This document shows positions 56,601-63,684 of a stretch of 63,684 nt of DNA, in pieces. The position numbers and the translations under genes are program-made. The stretch covers positions 1 to 63,684 of the forward strand of contig NZ_JACJRE010000045.1 of the NCBI RefSeq assembly GCF_014697075.1, given 5' to 3'. Below the pieces are notes generated by a model. It was not told where the DNA came from, did no database searches, and was given only the letters and a program-made list of their open reading frames with translations. The number at the start of each line of letters is the position of its first letter. Position 1 is the first letter of the stretch. Source of the DNA: Tolypothrix sp. FACHB-123. GTDB lineage: Bacteria > Cyanobacteriota > Cyanobacteriia > Cyanobacteriales > Nostocaceae.

Positions 56601-56808
56601 AAATCCCCGCAGCTACAGAAAAGTTGGTTAACAGCAATTGAAAGGCTAATGCCATTAAAGTACCAGCCAAGAATGCCACAAAAAACTTTGGACTAGAAAA
56701 GATAATTGGCAATCTTTCGGAACTGATAACTTCTGGTATACCGTTAGTAGATGTTACTCCCAACGATAGCCAATCCCATCTCAACATAGTTTCAAAATTA
56801 TGAAACAT
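53656..56808 (-). CDS. Large membrane protein with helical ~98-residue repeats
   Basis: A 1050-residue protein with no recognised family name. The N-terminus has three hydrophobic segments (about 41-62, 97-118, 125-147) with an acidic DIDDDDDDEG loop between the first two. From about 440 to 1000 come six repeats of roughly 98 residues. Each opens YLRNTNKDELNPEGIKRD, then DPQAGxxALRERLSxFDRDT, and closes SQRQDLSEEQINxxIDxxE, with a variable coiled-coil-like linker. The C-terminus has a hydrophobic segment (about 1018-1048). It looks like a long helical scaffold held in a membrane at both ends. Divergent from a stress-protein gene. Confidence 0.75.
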   Translation of the reverse strand: MFHNFETMLRWDWLSLGVTSTNGIPEVISSERLPIIFSSPKFFVAFLAGTLMALAFQLLLTNFSVAAGISSWDIDDDDDDEGSESLGHKIREVESKIGIWALITSTISIFAASFLAVKLSLIQSALFGAIIGIVIWSTFFFLVVWLGSSTVGSLIGSLASTFTSGLQTLTGAATAGIGANVAQKQMVSTAEEITAAVRRELTSGFDADSIRNTLQSSLNSLQVPNLNVKEIGNQFQQILKDVNFQDIANSDAIRNINRQTFVDLISDRLNLSSGDINKIADQLEAAWKQAASRTNPTEQVINILKSATPEELKSENLGERLQELVTVGGGNGNGSSNGGLKQAVKYGVGAAVPLLLDRVNLSDIDVDKITNQLQKLKDKVQDIDVEKITTELQKFTDKTTEQISENLPQSNPNNIKADVEEYISNSFPWHFNRLTIKDEFKDIIYDPQADPETTGRELAEIDPDYLTNLLIRRSDLSEARVKEIVQQLESIRQEVLATVQQGTAKKQWQDVQTQIENYLRSTGKEELTPENIQQNFSDLLADPQAALEDLQARFSQLNRETFIQVLQQRQDLSDEEVNNIINKLESTRDSVLNNVRELQEQAQAKTAELRQRVEDYLRNTNKDELNPEGIKRDFRTLLEDPQAGISALRERLSQFDRDTLVQLLSQRQDLSEEQINQTIDRLEEVRDNILQAPQALAGKAKEQYEQTSAKIAEYLRNTNLEELNPEGIRRDLETLLADPQEGAVALRERLSQFDRDTLVQLLSQRGNLSEEQINRTIDQFQTAINNIVNAPQRLAKRTTQKVVDFGKTLENYLRHTNKEELNPEGIKRDLQLLLQDPRLGIGNLSDRLSKFDRSTIVSLLSQREDISEEEANRIMDQIESVRDSLSQQYQQIQQKVQSVLDNSTSRIRDYLNSLDRPELNYENIQQDFAKLFDDPQAGFEALRDRLSNFDRDTLVALISSRSDISEEDANRIIDRVEAARDSVLHRAERIQQETQKRIKAIQHQAKKQVEETKKSVATAAWWLFGTALTSLVASAIAGVIAATGGLNFLS

Positions 56809-57384
56809 AGAATTATCTCTCTTACGTGTGATGGTTGAAATGCCATTTCTGGAAAAAATGGCTTATTTATTAGTCTAGAAAGTAGTTATAGTTACATACA
56901 CTTTCCTAAGTCATAAATTTAGTAATCAAAAGATATACTTCTTTCTAAATAAGTATATATATGGTTGATTTTTCAATTAACCTTATTTGGCCATCAATAC
57001 CCGATAATTAAGTTAATTATTTGCTGGATTAATTGGCAAATAAATGTTCATTAACAACAGTTTTTATCCGGATATGCCCGATTTAAGATTAAAAATAATT
57101 ATGATAAAAATTATCTATAAGTTCAATCAGATTTCTAGATATTACTCTCATGATCTTTGCAAATATTTACAATTCTTTTTTAAAGAAAATCGATTCATAA
57201 AATTAGATTTTCAAACTATATATCTGGATATATTTTAGGTATTTTCTAATTATCTATATCCAATGATAGATAAATAATTTCTCCCAAATGATTGATGAAA
57301 AATGATTTTAAAAAAAGCATAAATAAGCTTAGAGAGCTTACATAATTTAGCTGTTTAAGTAATTTTCTTATTGGGGAGAAAAAA
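56809..57384. other. Divergent intergenic region, 576 bp
   Basis: Very AT-rich, between the large repeat protein (minus) and the stress protein (plus). A 64-codon frame (57044-57238) looks spurious. No RNA or known operator recognised. Shared regulation of the two flanking genes would act here. Confidence 0.5.
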
Positions 57385-58680
57385 ATGACTGTAGTAACTA
57401 GACGTGCTATAGGCGTATTTCATAATCGTAGTGATGTTGAACAAGCTCTGCGCGAGTTAGGTAATGCCGGCATTGTTATGGATAGAGTATCCGTAATTGC
57501 TAGAGATAGAGACCATAACGGTGAAATTGCTGGCGCACAAGTGACCGAGAAGGTTGGCGATAAATCTGATGAAGGTGCAAAAGTTGGTGCAGTTTCCGGT
57601 GGTGCGTTGGGTGGTTTAACAGGTTTATTGGTGGGTCTTGGTACTTTAGCAATCCCCGGAATTGGCCCCATTATGCTAGCTGGCGCAGCAGCTACAGCTT
57701 TAGCGACAACTATAGCTGGTGGTGCGATCGGTGCAGCGGCTGGTAGTTTACTTGGTGGATTAATTGGGTTAGGAATTCCCGAAGAACGCGCCAGAGTTTA
57801 CAATGAACGAGTCGAACGAGGCGGTTATTTAGTCATAGTTGATGGTACAGACGAAGACATTGCTAGAGCCGAACCAATTCTGCGGCGCTGGAATATTGAA
57901 GAATTCAATGTATTCGACCGTCCACGCAGTGAATATGATGTTCCCGGTACTCCTGTGGGTGCTGTAGGTACTGGAGTTGCGCATACTCCTGTTGTTACTC
58001 ATGGAGATGTGCGCGCCAATAGAAGAGCGATTGGGGTGTTTGCGCACCGTCGCGATGCAGAAGCAGCACTGACAGAACTGCGCGACGCAGGTTTCCCCAT
58101 GAGCCGAGTTTCGATCATAGCCAAAAACCAAGATGGCGATCGCATTGCTGGCGTTAATACTGGTGTAGATAGAAATGTTGCTACTGGTAATAAAGCTGAT
58201 GAAGGCGCGAAAGCAGGTGCAGCTACAGGCGCAGCTTTAGGCGGTTTAGGTGGTTTATTGGTCGGGTTGGGTGCATTAGCTATCCCCGGAGTCGGCCCTG
58301 TGATTGCCGGTGGTGCAGCGGCTACAGCTTTGGCTACAGCCGTTACTGGTGGCGCAATTGGTGCTGCTGCTGGTGGGATTACAGGTGGTTTGGTTGGCTT
58401 AGGTATTCCCGAAAATCGTGCCAAAGTTTATAGCGATCGCTTTAATCGCGGCGACTATATCGTAATGGTCGATGGTACAGAATCAGAAATTCATCAAGCT
58501 GAAGCCATCCTCAAACGTCGGGGAATTGAAGAATTCGCAGTTTATGACGCCACTGATTTAGATCGAGTCCATCACAGCGATCGCAATGTGGTTGATACTT
58601 CTCGCACTACTCATCCAGGTGACTTAGGTAGAGACGAGCCTGCTGTGGTGATTATCGATCGCCGTGACGAAACTGTCTAA
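57385..58680 (+). CDS. General stress protein, duplicated YflT/glycine-zipper unit
   Basis: A 431-residue protein made of two similar halves (about 6-180 and 213-390). Each opens RRAIGVFxxRxDxExAL with the YflT-like (general stress protein 17M) fold. Each continues with a long glycine-zipper hydrophobic stretch (GGALGGLTGLLVGLGTLAIP) and ends EERARVY...VDGT. Glycine zippers suggest membrane insertion or association. Excellent Shine-Dalgarno GGGGAG seven bases before the ATG. The tail is charged. Adjacent to the large repeat protein and BON lipoprotein; stress role is inferred from family. Confidence 0.85.
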   Translation: MTVVTRRAIGVFHNRSDVEQALRELGNAGIVMDRVSVIARDRDHNGEIAGAQVTEKVGDKSDEGAKVGAVSGGALGGLTGLLVGLGTLAIPGIGPIMLAGAAATALATTIAGGAIGAAAGSLLGGLIGLGIPEERARVYNERVERGGYLVIVDGTDEDIARAEPILRRWNIEEFNVFDRPRSEYDVPGTPVGAVGTGVAHTPVVTHGDVRANRRAIGVFAHRRDAEAALTELRDAGFPMSRVSIIAKNQDGDRIAGVNTGVDRNVATGNKADEGAKAGAATGAALGGLGGLLVGLGALAIPGVGPVIAGGAAATALATAVTGGAIGAAAGGITGGLVGLGIPENRAKVYSDRFNRGDYIVMVDGTESEIHQAEAILKRRGIEEFAVYDATDLDRVHHSDRNVVDTSRTTHPGDLGRDEPAVVIIDRRDETV

Positions 58681-58872
58681 GGCTGCAAAATTCCCCTAAT
58701 CGGAGCAAGGCTAAAAATGATACCAATTTGAAAAAAGAATACAACAGATACACAATCTCAAATCGCTGTGATATCTAGCTTTTTGAATTTTGAATTTTGA
58801 ATTGGTATTACTTGCTCCTGTTTGCTCCTACACACATCATCAAATTCGCATGTTTAAATCAAGAGCAAAGAA
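58681..58872. other. Spacer with TTTTGAATT repeat
   Basis: TTTTGAATTTTGAATTGG motif (58784-58805), the same dispersed family as at 4875, 37720 and 52283. Confidence 0.6.
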
Positions 58873-59334
58873 ATGAAAAAATTTACACCTATCCTAATTA
58901 GCAGTCTTCTTATTTTTGGTGCTGTTGCTTGTGACAATACTGAAAGAACCAGCGAATCAGCACCGGCTAATCCTAATGAAGCTGTGGAAAGACCTGATGC
59001 TCAAGCAACAGAAGCTGCTCAAAATGACGCTCAAAGCGAGCTTCGTCGCAGACAATTAAATGCTGATATTCGTGCTCGTGAACAGCGCAACAATGCTACT
59101 GGCGGCGATACTCAAAGAGCAGCAGCGGATCTTGCTAGTGAAGTTCGCTCTAAATTAGAAGCGAATATTCCTAATGGTGCTTTGACAGTTGAAGCTGCTG
59201 AAAATGGTACAGTTACTGTTGGTGGAACTGTTAATAATCAAGATCAGTTAAATAAAATTGCACCTTTATCTAAGGAAATTAAAGGTGTCAAACAAGTAGT
59301 TGTCAAAGCAGTCGTTGCTCCACCAACTCAATAA
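58873..59334 (+). CDS. BON-domain lipoprotein
   Basis: A 153-residue lipoprotein. Signal ends in a lipobox with Cys20 (GAVAC). Residues 21-85 are Ala/Gln/Glu-rich and probably disordered or helical. Residues 85-150 match a BON domain (NGALTVEAAENGTVTVGGTV and KEIKGVKQVVVKAVV), a module that binds lipids and attends osmotic stress. Located in the envelope or lumen. A terminator follows. Confidence 0.88.
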   Translation: MKKFTPILISSLLIFGAVACDNTERTSESAPANPNEAVERPDAQATEAAQNDAQSELRRRQLNADIRAREQRNNATGGDTQRAAADLASEVRSKLEANIPNGALTVEAAENGTVTVGGTVNNQDQLNKIAPLSKEIKGVKQVVVKAVVAPPTQ

Positions 59335-59347
59335 AATTGATAACCAT

Positions 59348-59376
59348 AAATCCTAGTTAATCTTACTAGGATTTTC
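59348..59376 (+). terminator. Terminator after the BON lipoprotein gene
   Basis: AAATCCTAG / CTAGGATTT stem with a nine-base loop, followed by TTC. Begins 14 bp after the stop. Confidence 0.65.
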
Positions 59377-59541
59377 TGCTAAAATTTCATAATAATCAAA
59401 GCCTGTAATCAAAAACTTATGTATAATTGATTATAGGCTTTTGCCGCGATCGCAATGATTTTCAATTACCAATCTTGAGTATTTTTTTGATTGAATATCA
59501 ATCAACAATTAAAATCTAGTGAAGCACACAATATAAAAGTT

Positions 59542-59976
59542 ATGGCGACAGAACAACAGCAAATAGAATTAGCTAACTCTACCTCCCCAGAAGGTACAGT
59601 AGCTCTTACAGGTGCAGACAATCAAAATTTGCCAAAGCTACCTCCTGCTAGCCAATCTAACGAACAATGGCAACAAATTGGTAGTCAAGTTTCTGATTTT
59701 TTAGCAAAGCTTCCTGAATATGTAAGCAGATTTTTTAACCAATATCAACAGCCTTTAGTCACTGTATTTTTGATTTTGTCTGCGATTGTCACACTAAAAG
59801 TAGTGTTAGCAATTCTCAGTGCAATTAATGGAATTCCTTTAATTGCGCCAACTTTTGAGTTAATTGGTATTGGTTACACAGCCTGGTTTGTTTACCGTTA
59901 TTTGATTAAAGCTGAAAATCGTCAAGAATTAGCTCAGGAAATTAGAAATTTCCAAAATCAAATTGTTGGCTCATAA
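59542..59976 (+). CDS. CAAD-domain protein (CURT1-like)
   Basis: A 144-residue membrane protein with the stand-alone CAAD domain, first found as an appendage of aminoacyl-tRNA synthetases and related to plastid CURT1. Two membrane helices (about 75-97 and 103-125) separated by a short turn (NGIPLIAPTF), with amphipathic parts on both sides (QVSDFLAKLPEYVSRFFNQY and RQELAQEIRNFQNQIV). CURT1 proteins curve thylakoid membranes. Start ATG 59542 chosen by homology; a TTG 17 codons upstream is less likely. Confidence 0.88.
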   Translation: MATEQQQIELANSTSPEGTVALTGADNQNLPKLPPASQSNEQWQQIGSQVSDFLAKLPEYVSRFFNQYQQPLVTVFLILSAIVTLKVVLAILSAINGIPLIAPTFELIGIGYTAWFVYRYLIKAENRQELAQEIRNFQNQIVGS

Positions 59977-60013
59977 TTTACTGATGCCTTAATGTTGGTT
60001 AATCAATTATTTC

Positions 60014-60047
60014 AATGTAGCCTAGCACTTAAAGGGGCTACATTTTT
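60014..60047 (+). terminator. Terminator after the CAAD gene
   Basis: AATGTAGCC / GGCTACATT stem with a 13-base loop, followed by TTT. Confidence 0.75.
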
Positions 60048-60259
60048 CGTTTATGGTCAGTAACTTAGTCCTTGATCTTTCAGGAATGAAGTGCTGACTA
60101 CAAACTAGAAAAATAAGATTAAATAATATATATCTAGAGATAGAGTAAATAGTTGATTATCGTCAGTAATGCACTTCTAAAGATAGTATCATTATCTCAA
60201 TGAAAAGCTTAATCTAGTCCAAGAGTTATTCAACAAAATGTTTAACGAGGACTTGAGTT

Positions 60260-60667
60260 ATGACTAATAAAGATGTTAAAAAAGCAATAGATTCTTCTGA
60301 GCGCGTTGAATCAGATTCTTATGATAGAGGTATTATTCCCGCAGAAACAGCAGCGCGTAGAGAAAGAGAAGGAGACTTATATAAAACAGTCCCCACCGAA
60401 GAAAGAGAAGCCAGCGCTCCCACCGATGACCAAACCCACTCTGATAGCATCCGCACTACAGATGGCTATACAGTTGATAAAGAAGGTTTATTAAACAACT
60501 ACGCTGTTGAGCCAGAAATGTACTATGAAGTACCTGGTGATGCGCAAGAATCAGCAGCACAAGACACAGCTAACCGTGTTGAAGAACTTATCGAAGCGAA
60601 TGAAGATAAAGAAGGTGAGTTAACAGACAAGGATGATACTCGCGGTAGAGGCCCAGGACTTGTTTAA
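60260..60667 (+). CDS. Acidic hydrophilic protein of unknown function
   Basis: A 135-residue very acidic protein without hydrophobic segments (opens MTNKDVKKAIDSSERVESDS, ends DKDDTRGRGPGLV). It contains a tyrosine-rich middle DGYTVDKEGLLNNYAVEPEM. Low-complexity, hydrophilic composition recalls stress- or desiccation-associated proteins, but no family is recognised. The start is ATG with GAGGAC about nine bases upstream. Confidence 0.65.
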   Translation: MTNKDVKKAIDSSERVESDSYDRGIIPAETAARREREGDLYKTVPTEEREASAPTDDQTHSDSIRTTDGYTVDKEGLLNNYAVEPEMYYEVPGDAQESAAQDTANRVEELIEANEDKEGELTDKDDTRGRGPGLV

Positions 60668-60716
60668 CTTTGTTACTGTCAATAAGCTCTGAAATTTCTA
60701 GTGGTACTGTAATTAT

Positions 60717-60748
60717 GATGAGGATTTTTTTCCTCATCTTTATTTTTT
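60717..60748 (+). terminator. Terminator after the acidic protein gene
   Basis: GATGAGGA / TCCTCATC stem, six-T loop, then TTTATTTTTT. Lies between convergent genes. Confidence 0.85.
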
Positions 60749-60753
60749 AGGAT

Positions 60754-62316
60754 TTAAATCTCAAACGGCTCAATTTGCCGATCGCACCATTCTCTTTGAT
60801 ACCATTCAGCCACTAAGGGACGAACAATAAATTTAGGTTGGCGATCGCCTTTGACATCAATACGCAAACAAGAGTAAGGTCTGTGTTTCTTAGAACCCTG
60901 GCCGCTACGACCGATGAAAAGTTGCGATCGCGCCACTAATTTCTCATCATCTCCCCTTAATTCCTGCAATTGTGTACCTTCCGGTCTTTGGCGGCGTAAA
61001 CTAAAACCACTACCACCACAAACAATCCAGGGGATATGAGAATCAGCATGTCCTGTATCTAATGTTTGCAGATATTCTAAACAATGGGCGTGACCGTTAA
61101 TTACTAAATCCACTAAAGGACGACCTTGAGTTAGAGAACCTAATTTTTCTGCTACCGCATCAAAAACCCCACGCAAACGGTTACGAATTGCTAAAGTTTG
61201 CGCTTGTTCCCATTTTGTCGCCTCAGTCACATAGGGTGGATGATGAAAGAAAATTATCCTTCCCCGCACTTGTTGATTATGCCAAGATTCAATTAATTTT
61301 TGGCTGAACCAATCTAATTGTTCAATATCAATAACTGTAGTTTTATTAGAATCTAGTTGCTTTTCAATATCAACAATAATTTCTTCAATTTGTGTTAGTT
61401 TGACTTGCAAATCATCTAATTGTTCAGCATCCTGGGGATTATTCGGATTAAGAATTGCTGAATCTGCGACAATTTGCTGCTTTTCTTGCTCTAAAGCAAC
61501 CCGGCGTTTCTCTAAAAATTGCCGATCGGCATCACCTGCTCGCGTTTTTGGTATTGGTGGTGGCTCGTTAAATGTATTAGAATCCAAGGCAAAGAAATCA
61601 ATGCCACCATAGCGAAAAGTGTAATAGCGATTGGGCAGCCTGGTAAAGCTTCCTGGTTGATAGGAAAGACAGCGACCATTATGGATTGTACTCCTATAAT
61701 GCTGGTCTAAATGACGGGCTAAATCCTCCGGAGACCCAAAAGCGCAGAGATAGTCTAAAAATGCCCTTGCATAAGCATCACCAGTTCCCGAACCATATAA
61801 ACCCACATCTAAATCTAAACGCGATCGCAATAACCGCCTTATCGGTAAAGTACTAATAGAAACTAAGCCAAATAATAGCGGTAAATCATAATAATCGTGA
61901 TTTCCCGGTACAGGTAAAATTGGCAGTTTGAACACCATTTTGTCATAGGCAATTTTTTTTGGTTGTTCTCCACCGATGAGAAATTCTTGGTAAGGCTGAA
62001 TAAAGTTTTGTTGATAGTATTCTTTCGACCCCACAAGATAAATGACATCGCCTGTATGCAACATAAAACGGCATTCATCATGATGTGGTAGCATCAGTTC
62101 CGCCACCTGACGTTGCGGATTATGTCCCTTGTGCGTCCCGGAACCACTATCGCCAACAACCAAAAACGAGAACTCCGGATCATCTGCACGACCATCTTCT
62201 AGTACCAGCTGAGTTTGGTCAATGCGGCGTTCTAAAATTAACGGGTCTTGCCATTTTACCCGTTGCTGCATCTTGCTAATTTTTTTCGCGATCGCCGGAT
62301 CGGAAACAAGTTTCAA
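60754..62316 (-). CDS. Metallophosphoesterase
   Basis: A 520-residue calcineurin-like phosphoesterase. Metal motifs in order: VVGDSGSG, HTGDVIYLVG, PGNHDYYD, FHHPPYV and NGHAHCLEY. Larger than typical family members because of an inserted coiled-coil-like region (about 250-320, QFLEKRRVALEQEKQQIV). Resembles purple-acid-phosphatase-like proteins but without a visible signal peptide, so probably cytoplasmic. Start TTG, with AGGAG about nine bases upstream. Substrate unknown. Confidence 0.88.
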   Translation of the reverse strand: MKLVSDPAIAKKISKMQQRVKWQDPLILERRIDQTQLVLEDGRADDPEFSFLVVGDSGSGTHKGHNPQRQVAELMLPHHDECRFMLHTGDVIYLVGSKEYYQQNFIQPYQEFLIGGEQPKKIAYDKMVFKLPILPVPGNHDYYDLPLLFGLVSISTLPIRRLLRSRLDLDVGLYGSGTGDAYARAFLDYLCAFGSPEDLARHLDQHYRSTIHNGRCLSYQPGSFTRLPNRYYTFRYGGIDFFALDSNTFNEPPPIPKTRAGDADRQFLEKRRVALEQEKQQIVADSAILNPNNPQDAEQLDDLQVKLTQIEEIIVDIEKQLDSNKTTVIDIEQLDWFSQKLIESWHNQQVRGRIIFFHHPPYVTEATKWEQAQTLAIRNRLRGVFDAVAEKLGSLTQGRPLVDLVINGHAHCLEYLQTLDTGHADSHIPWIVCGGSGFSLRRQRPEGTQLQELRGDDEKLVARSQLFIGRSGQGSKKHRPYSCLRIDVKGDRQPKFIVRPLVAEWYQREWCDRQIEPFEI

Positions 62317-62332
62317 TTTAATTTACTCCTGA

Positions 62333-62358
62333 ATGGGGCATGGGGCATGGGGCATTGG
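62333..62358. repeat. Short heptamer repeat (GGGCATG)
   Basis: Three to four inverse ATGCCCC-type copies between the metallophosphoesterase and lipid kinase genes. Confidence 0.8.
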
Positions 62359-62365
62359 GAATTTG

Positions 62366-63367
62366 TTATTTGTCTCCCTTGTCCTCCTTGTCCCCTGAAT
62401 TCTCAGTCGTATCTTTCATCTCAATTACCAAGTTAGGTAGTCCGTCTAACTTCTCTGTCGGTATTAACTCTTCTACTTGGGGCACAAAAATCTTCAATCC
62501 ATATGGGACACATTTAACTTCTATTGGCGTGTTACCAATAATTTCACCATCTAGGGCTACTTTTTGAGGGGGATTTGTAGTAATTTTAAATTGTTTAGCT
62601 CGTAGGTAGCCAATATCATCACGTTCTACGGGATTACCCGCAGAAGCAGTTTGAAATAAATGATATGTGGCGGCGATCGCTCCGGCTTTGGTCATCGGGG
62701 CGACTATAGTTAAATCTAGCAGTCCATCATCATAAATAATTCCAGCGGGCCCTTGCGCCAAAACAGAGGTTGGGGGTGCAGCATTGGCGACGGTGACAGC
62801 CGCAGCTTGAGTTTTAATGATTCTGTCTTCGGTTTCAATTTCCACATCAAAACTTTCTAATTCGCGTAATTGCTGAATTCCAGCGAGGACATATGCCAAA
62901 ATTCCAAAGCGCTTTTTTGCTTCCCTGTCTGCGCGTTCTACTGTTTCCGCTTCAAAACCTATACCTACTAGTAGTACCATCGGCAGATTGTTGCAATAGG
63001 CGACATCGACATTCTTCGTTGCACCTTGGAGAATGGTTTCACAAGCGGCTTCAATGGTATCGGGAATAGTCAAAGCTGTAGCAAAAGCGTTCGCTGTTCC
63101 CCTAGAAATGATGCCCAAAGGAATATTAGTATTAACTACAGCTGCGGCGGCGGCGGAGAGAGTCCCATCACCACCAGAGGCGATGATTTCATCTACTCCA
63201 CGTTCCACTGCTGCATAAGCTAGTTTGTCAGCACCAACTTCTTCAGTAGTAAAGTAAATATCTAAGTCAATTTCTGGCTCTAGTATTGCCCGAATCTGTG
63301 CCAATTCTTGTTCTGAATCACCTTGACCAGCAACGGGATTAAAGATGAGGCAAGCGGAACGCTTCAT
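62366..63367 (-). CDS. YegS/DagK-type lipid kinase
   Basis: A 333-residue diacylglycerol-kinase-like protein. The nucleotide loop is IIASGGDGTLSAAA (about 62-75) and the family opening FNPVAGQGDSEQELAQI is present; RGTANAFATAL and DDGLLDLTIVAP are conserved blocks. It phosphorylates diacylglycerol or a related lipid. The last ~25 residues (DTTENSGDKEDKGDK) are encoded by a low-complexity, repeat-like stretch and are likely an acquired tail. Same strand as the metallophosphoesterase, 49 bp upstream. Confidence 0.9.
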   Translation of the reverse strand: MKRSACLIFNPVAGQGDSEQELAQIRAILEPEIDLDIYFTTEEVGADKLAYAAVERGVDEIIASGGDGTLSAAAAAVVNTNIPLGIISRGTANAFATALTIPDTIEAACETILQGATKNVDVAYCNNLPMVLLVGIGFEAETVERADREAKKRFGILAYVLAGIQQLRELESFDVEIETEDRIIKTQAAAVTVANAAPPTSVLAQGPAGIIYDDGLLDLTIVAPMTKAGAIAATYHLFQTASAGNPVERDDIGYLRAKQFKITTNPPQKVALDGEIIGNTPIEVKCVPYGLKIFVPQVEELIPTEKLDGLPNLVIEMKDTTENSGDKEDKGDK

Positions 63368-63540
63368 AAAAATTAAAGCTTAAAATACACGATGATAAAA
63401 TATCCAATTATTCATACCATACCTATAAAATCTCTACTTCCTCCTGATGGCTGGTTCCTGTCTAGCAAACTGCCAAAGTTATACCGATGTTTGCCTTAGA
63501 GTCCGAAAAACCGCATAGGGACTGCCAATTAAGGTAAAAG

Positions 63541-63684
63541 CGATCAAAACGACTTTGATGACGATCAAAACGACTTTGACGACGATCAAAACGACTTTGA
63601 TGACGATCAAAACGACTTTGACGACGATCAAAACGACTTTGATGACGATCAAAACGACTTTGACGACGATCAAAACGACTTTGA
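63541..63684. repeat. Perfect 21-bp tandem repeat with alternating variant, cut by the window end
   Basis: Units of CGATCAAAACGACTTTGA plus TGA or CGA. The variant alternates strictly (TGA, CGA, TGA, CGA...), so the true period is 42 bp. Six whole units and one of 18 bases are visible; all are otherwise identical. Frames are open on both strands (plus: DQNDFDD repeated), but the plus frame meets a stop upstream without a start codon. No spacers, so not CRISPR. Confidence 0.9.

Noticed and set aside
57044-57238. 64-codon frame in the divergent gap
   Set aside because: Very AT-rich, no ribosome-binding site, Ile/Lys/Phe composition expected by chance from AT-rich DNA.
63541-63684. CRISPR array at the window end
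   Set aside because: Repeat units abut without spacers and are 21 bp long.

Overview
The window is chromosomal DNA of a filamentous, Nostocales-type cyanobacterium. This rests on the very frequent HIP1 octamer GCGATCGC, photosystem II and chloroplast-type genes (psb28, psbX, ycf66, a ycf5-type ccsA, chorismate lyase), the carbon-concentrating genes sbtA and sbtB, a beta-carotene ketolase, a cyAbrB regulator, a sufR-sufBCDS locus, and many heptameric tandem repeats (ATGCCCA, TGACAAA, TAGTCAG) typical of Nostoc-like genomes. I see no rRNA genes, prophage, CRISPR array or intact transposase. There is one tRNA, Leu(GAG).

Layout. 0-8 kb: radical SAM enzyme, small di-iron hydroxylase, HAD hydrolase, dprA, psb28, a beta-lactamase-fold envelope protein and a TrmJ-type methyltransferase. 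8-12 kb: two related MITE-like elements flank a decayed VapB/VapC-type pair and a membrane-anchored penicillin/AHL-acylase homologue. 12-16 kb: a lipoprotein, a small phosphatase and the bicarbonate operon sbtA-sbtB-Tat-exported beta-carbonic anhydrase. 16-21 kb: crtW convergent with nnr, then a Nudix-SDR-folE run that looks pterin-related. 21-29 kb: rpmB, htpG, a methyltransferase overlapping a small membrane protein, a CPBP protease, a calA-type regulator, a 1.66-kb gap and sdhB. 29-35 kb: two small TolB-like lipoproteins, ycf66, psbX, a YggT protein, accC, tRNA-Leu and chorismate lyase. 36-41 kb: a DUF3352 protein, ccsA, a Uma2 nuclease and hypotheticals. 41-47.6 kb: sufR divergent from sufB-sufC-sufD-sufS, with two palindromic SufR operators between them. 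48-53.4 kb: two membrane glycosyltransferases, tenA and a pentapeptide/TPR protein. 53.6-60.7 kb: an envelope/stress-like group, namely a 1050-residue membrane protein with about six 98-residue helical repeats, a duplicated glycine-zipper stress protein, a BON lipoprotein, a CAAD/CURT1-like membrane protein and an acidic hydrophilic protein. 60.7-63.4 kb: a metallophosphoesterase and a lipid kinase. The window ends inside a perfectly alternating 21-bp tandem repeat.

How parts work together. SbtA, SbtB and the exported carbonic anhydrase can be read as one inorganic-carbon uptake module. SufR represses sufBCDS and probably itself through the operators. The best candidates for something undescribed are the repeat-rich membrane protein with its stress-gene neighbours (53.6-60.7 kb), the Nudix-SDR-FolE pterin cluster, and the way mobile or short repeats have entered coding ends and starts (acylase stop codon, tenA start codon, sufD insertion, crtW and nnr tails). 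All functions are inferred by reading the sequence; no database search was run.
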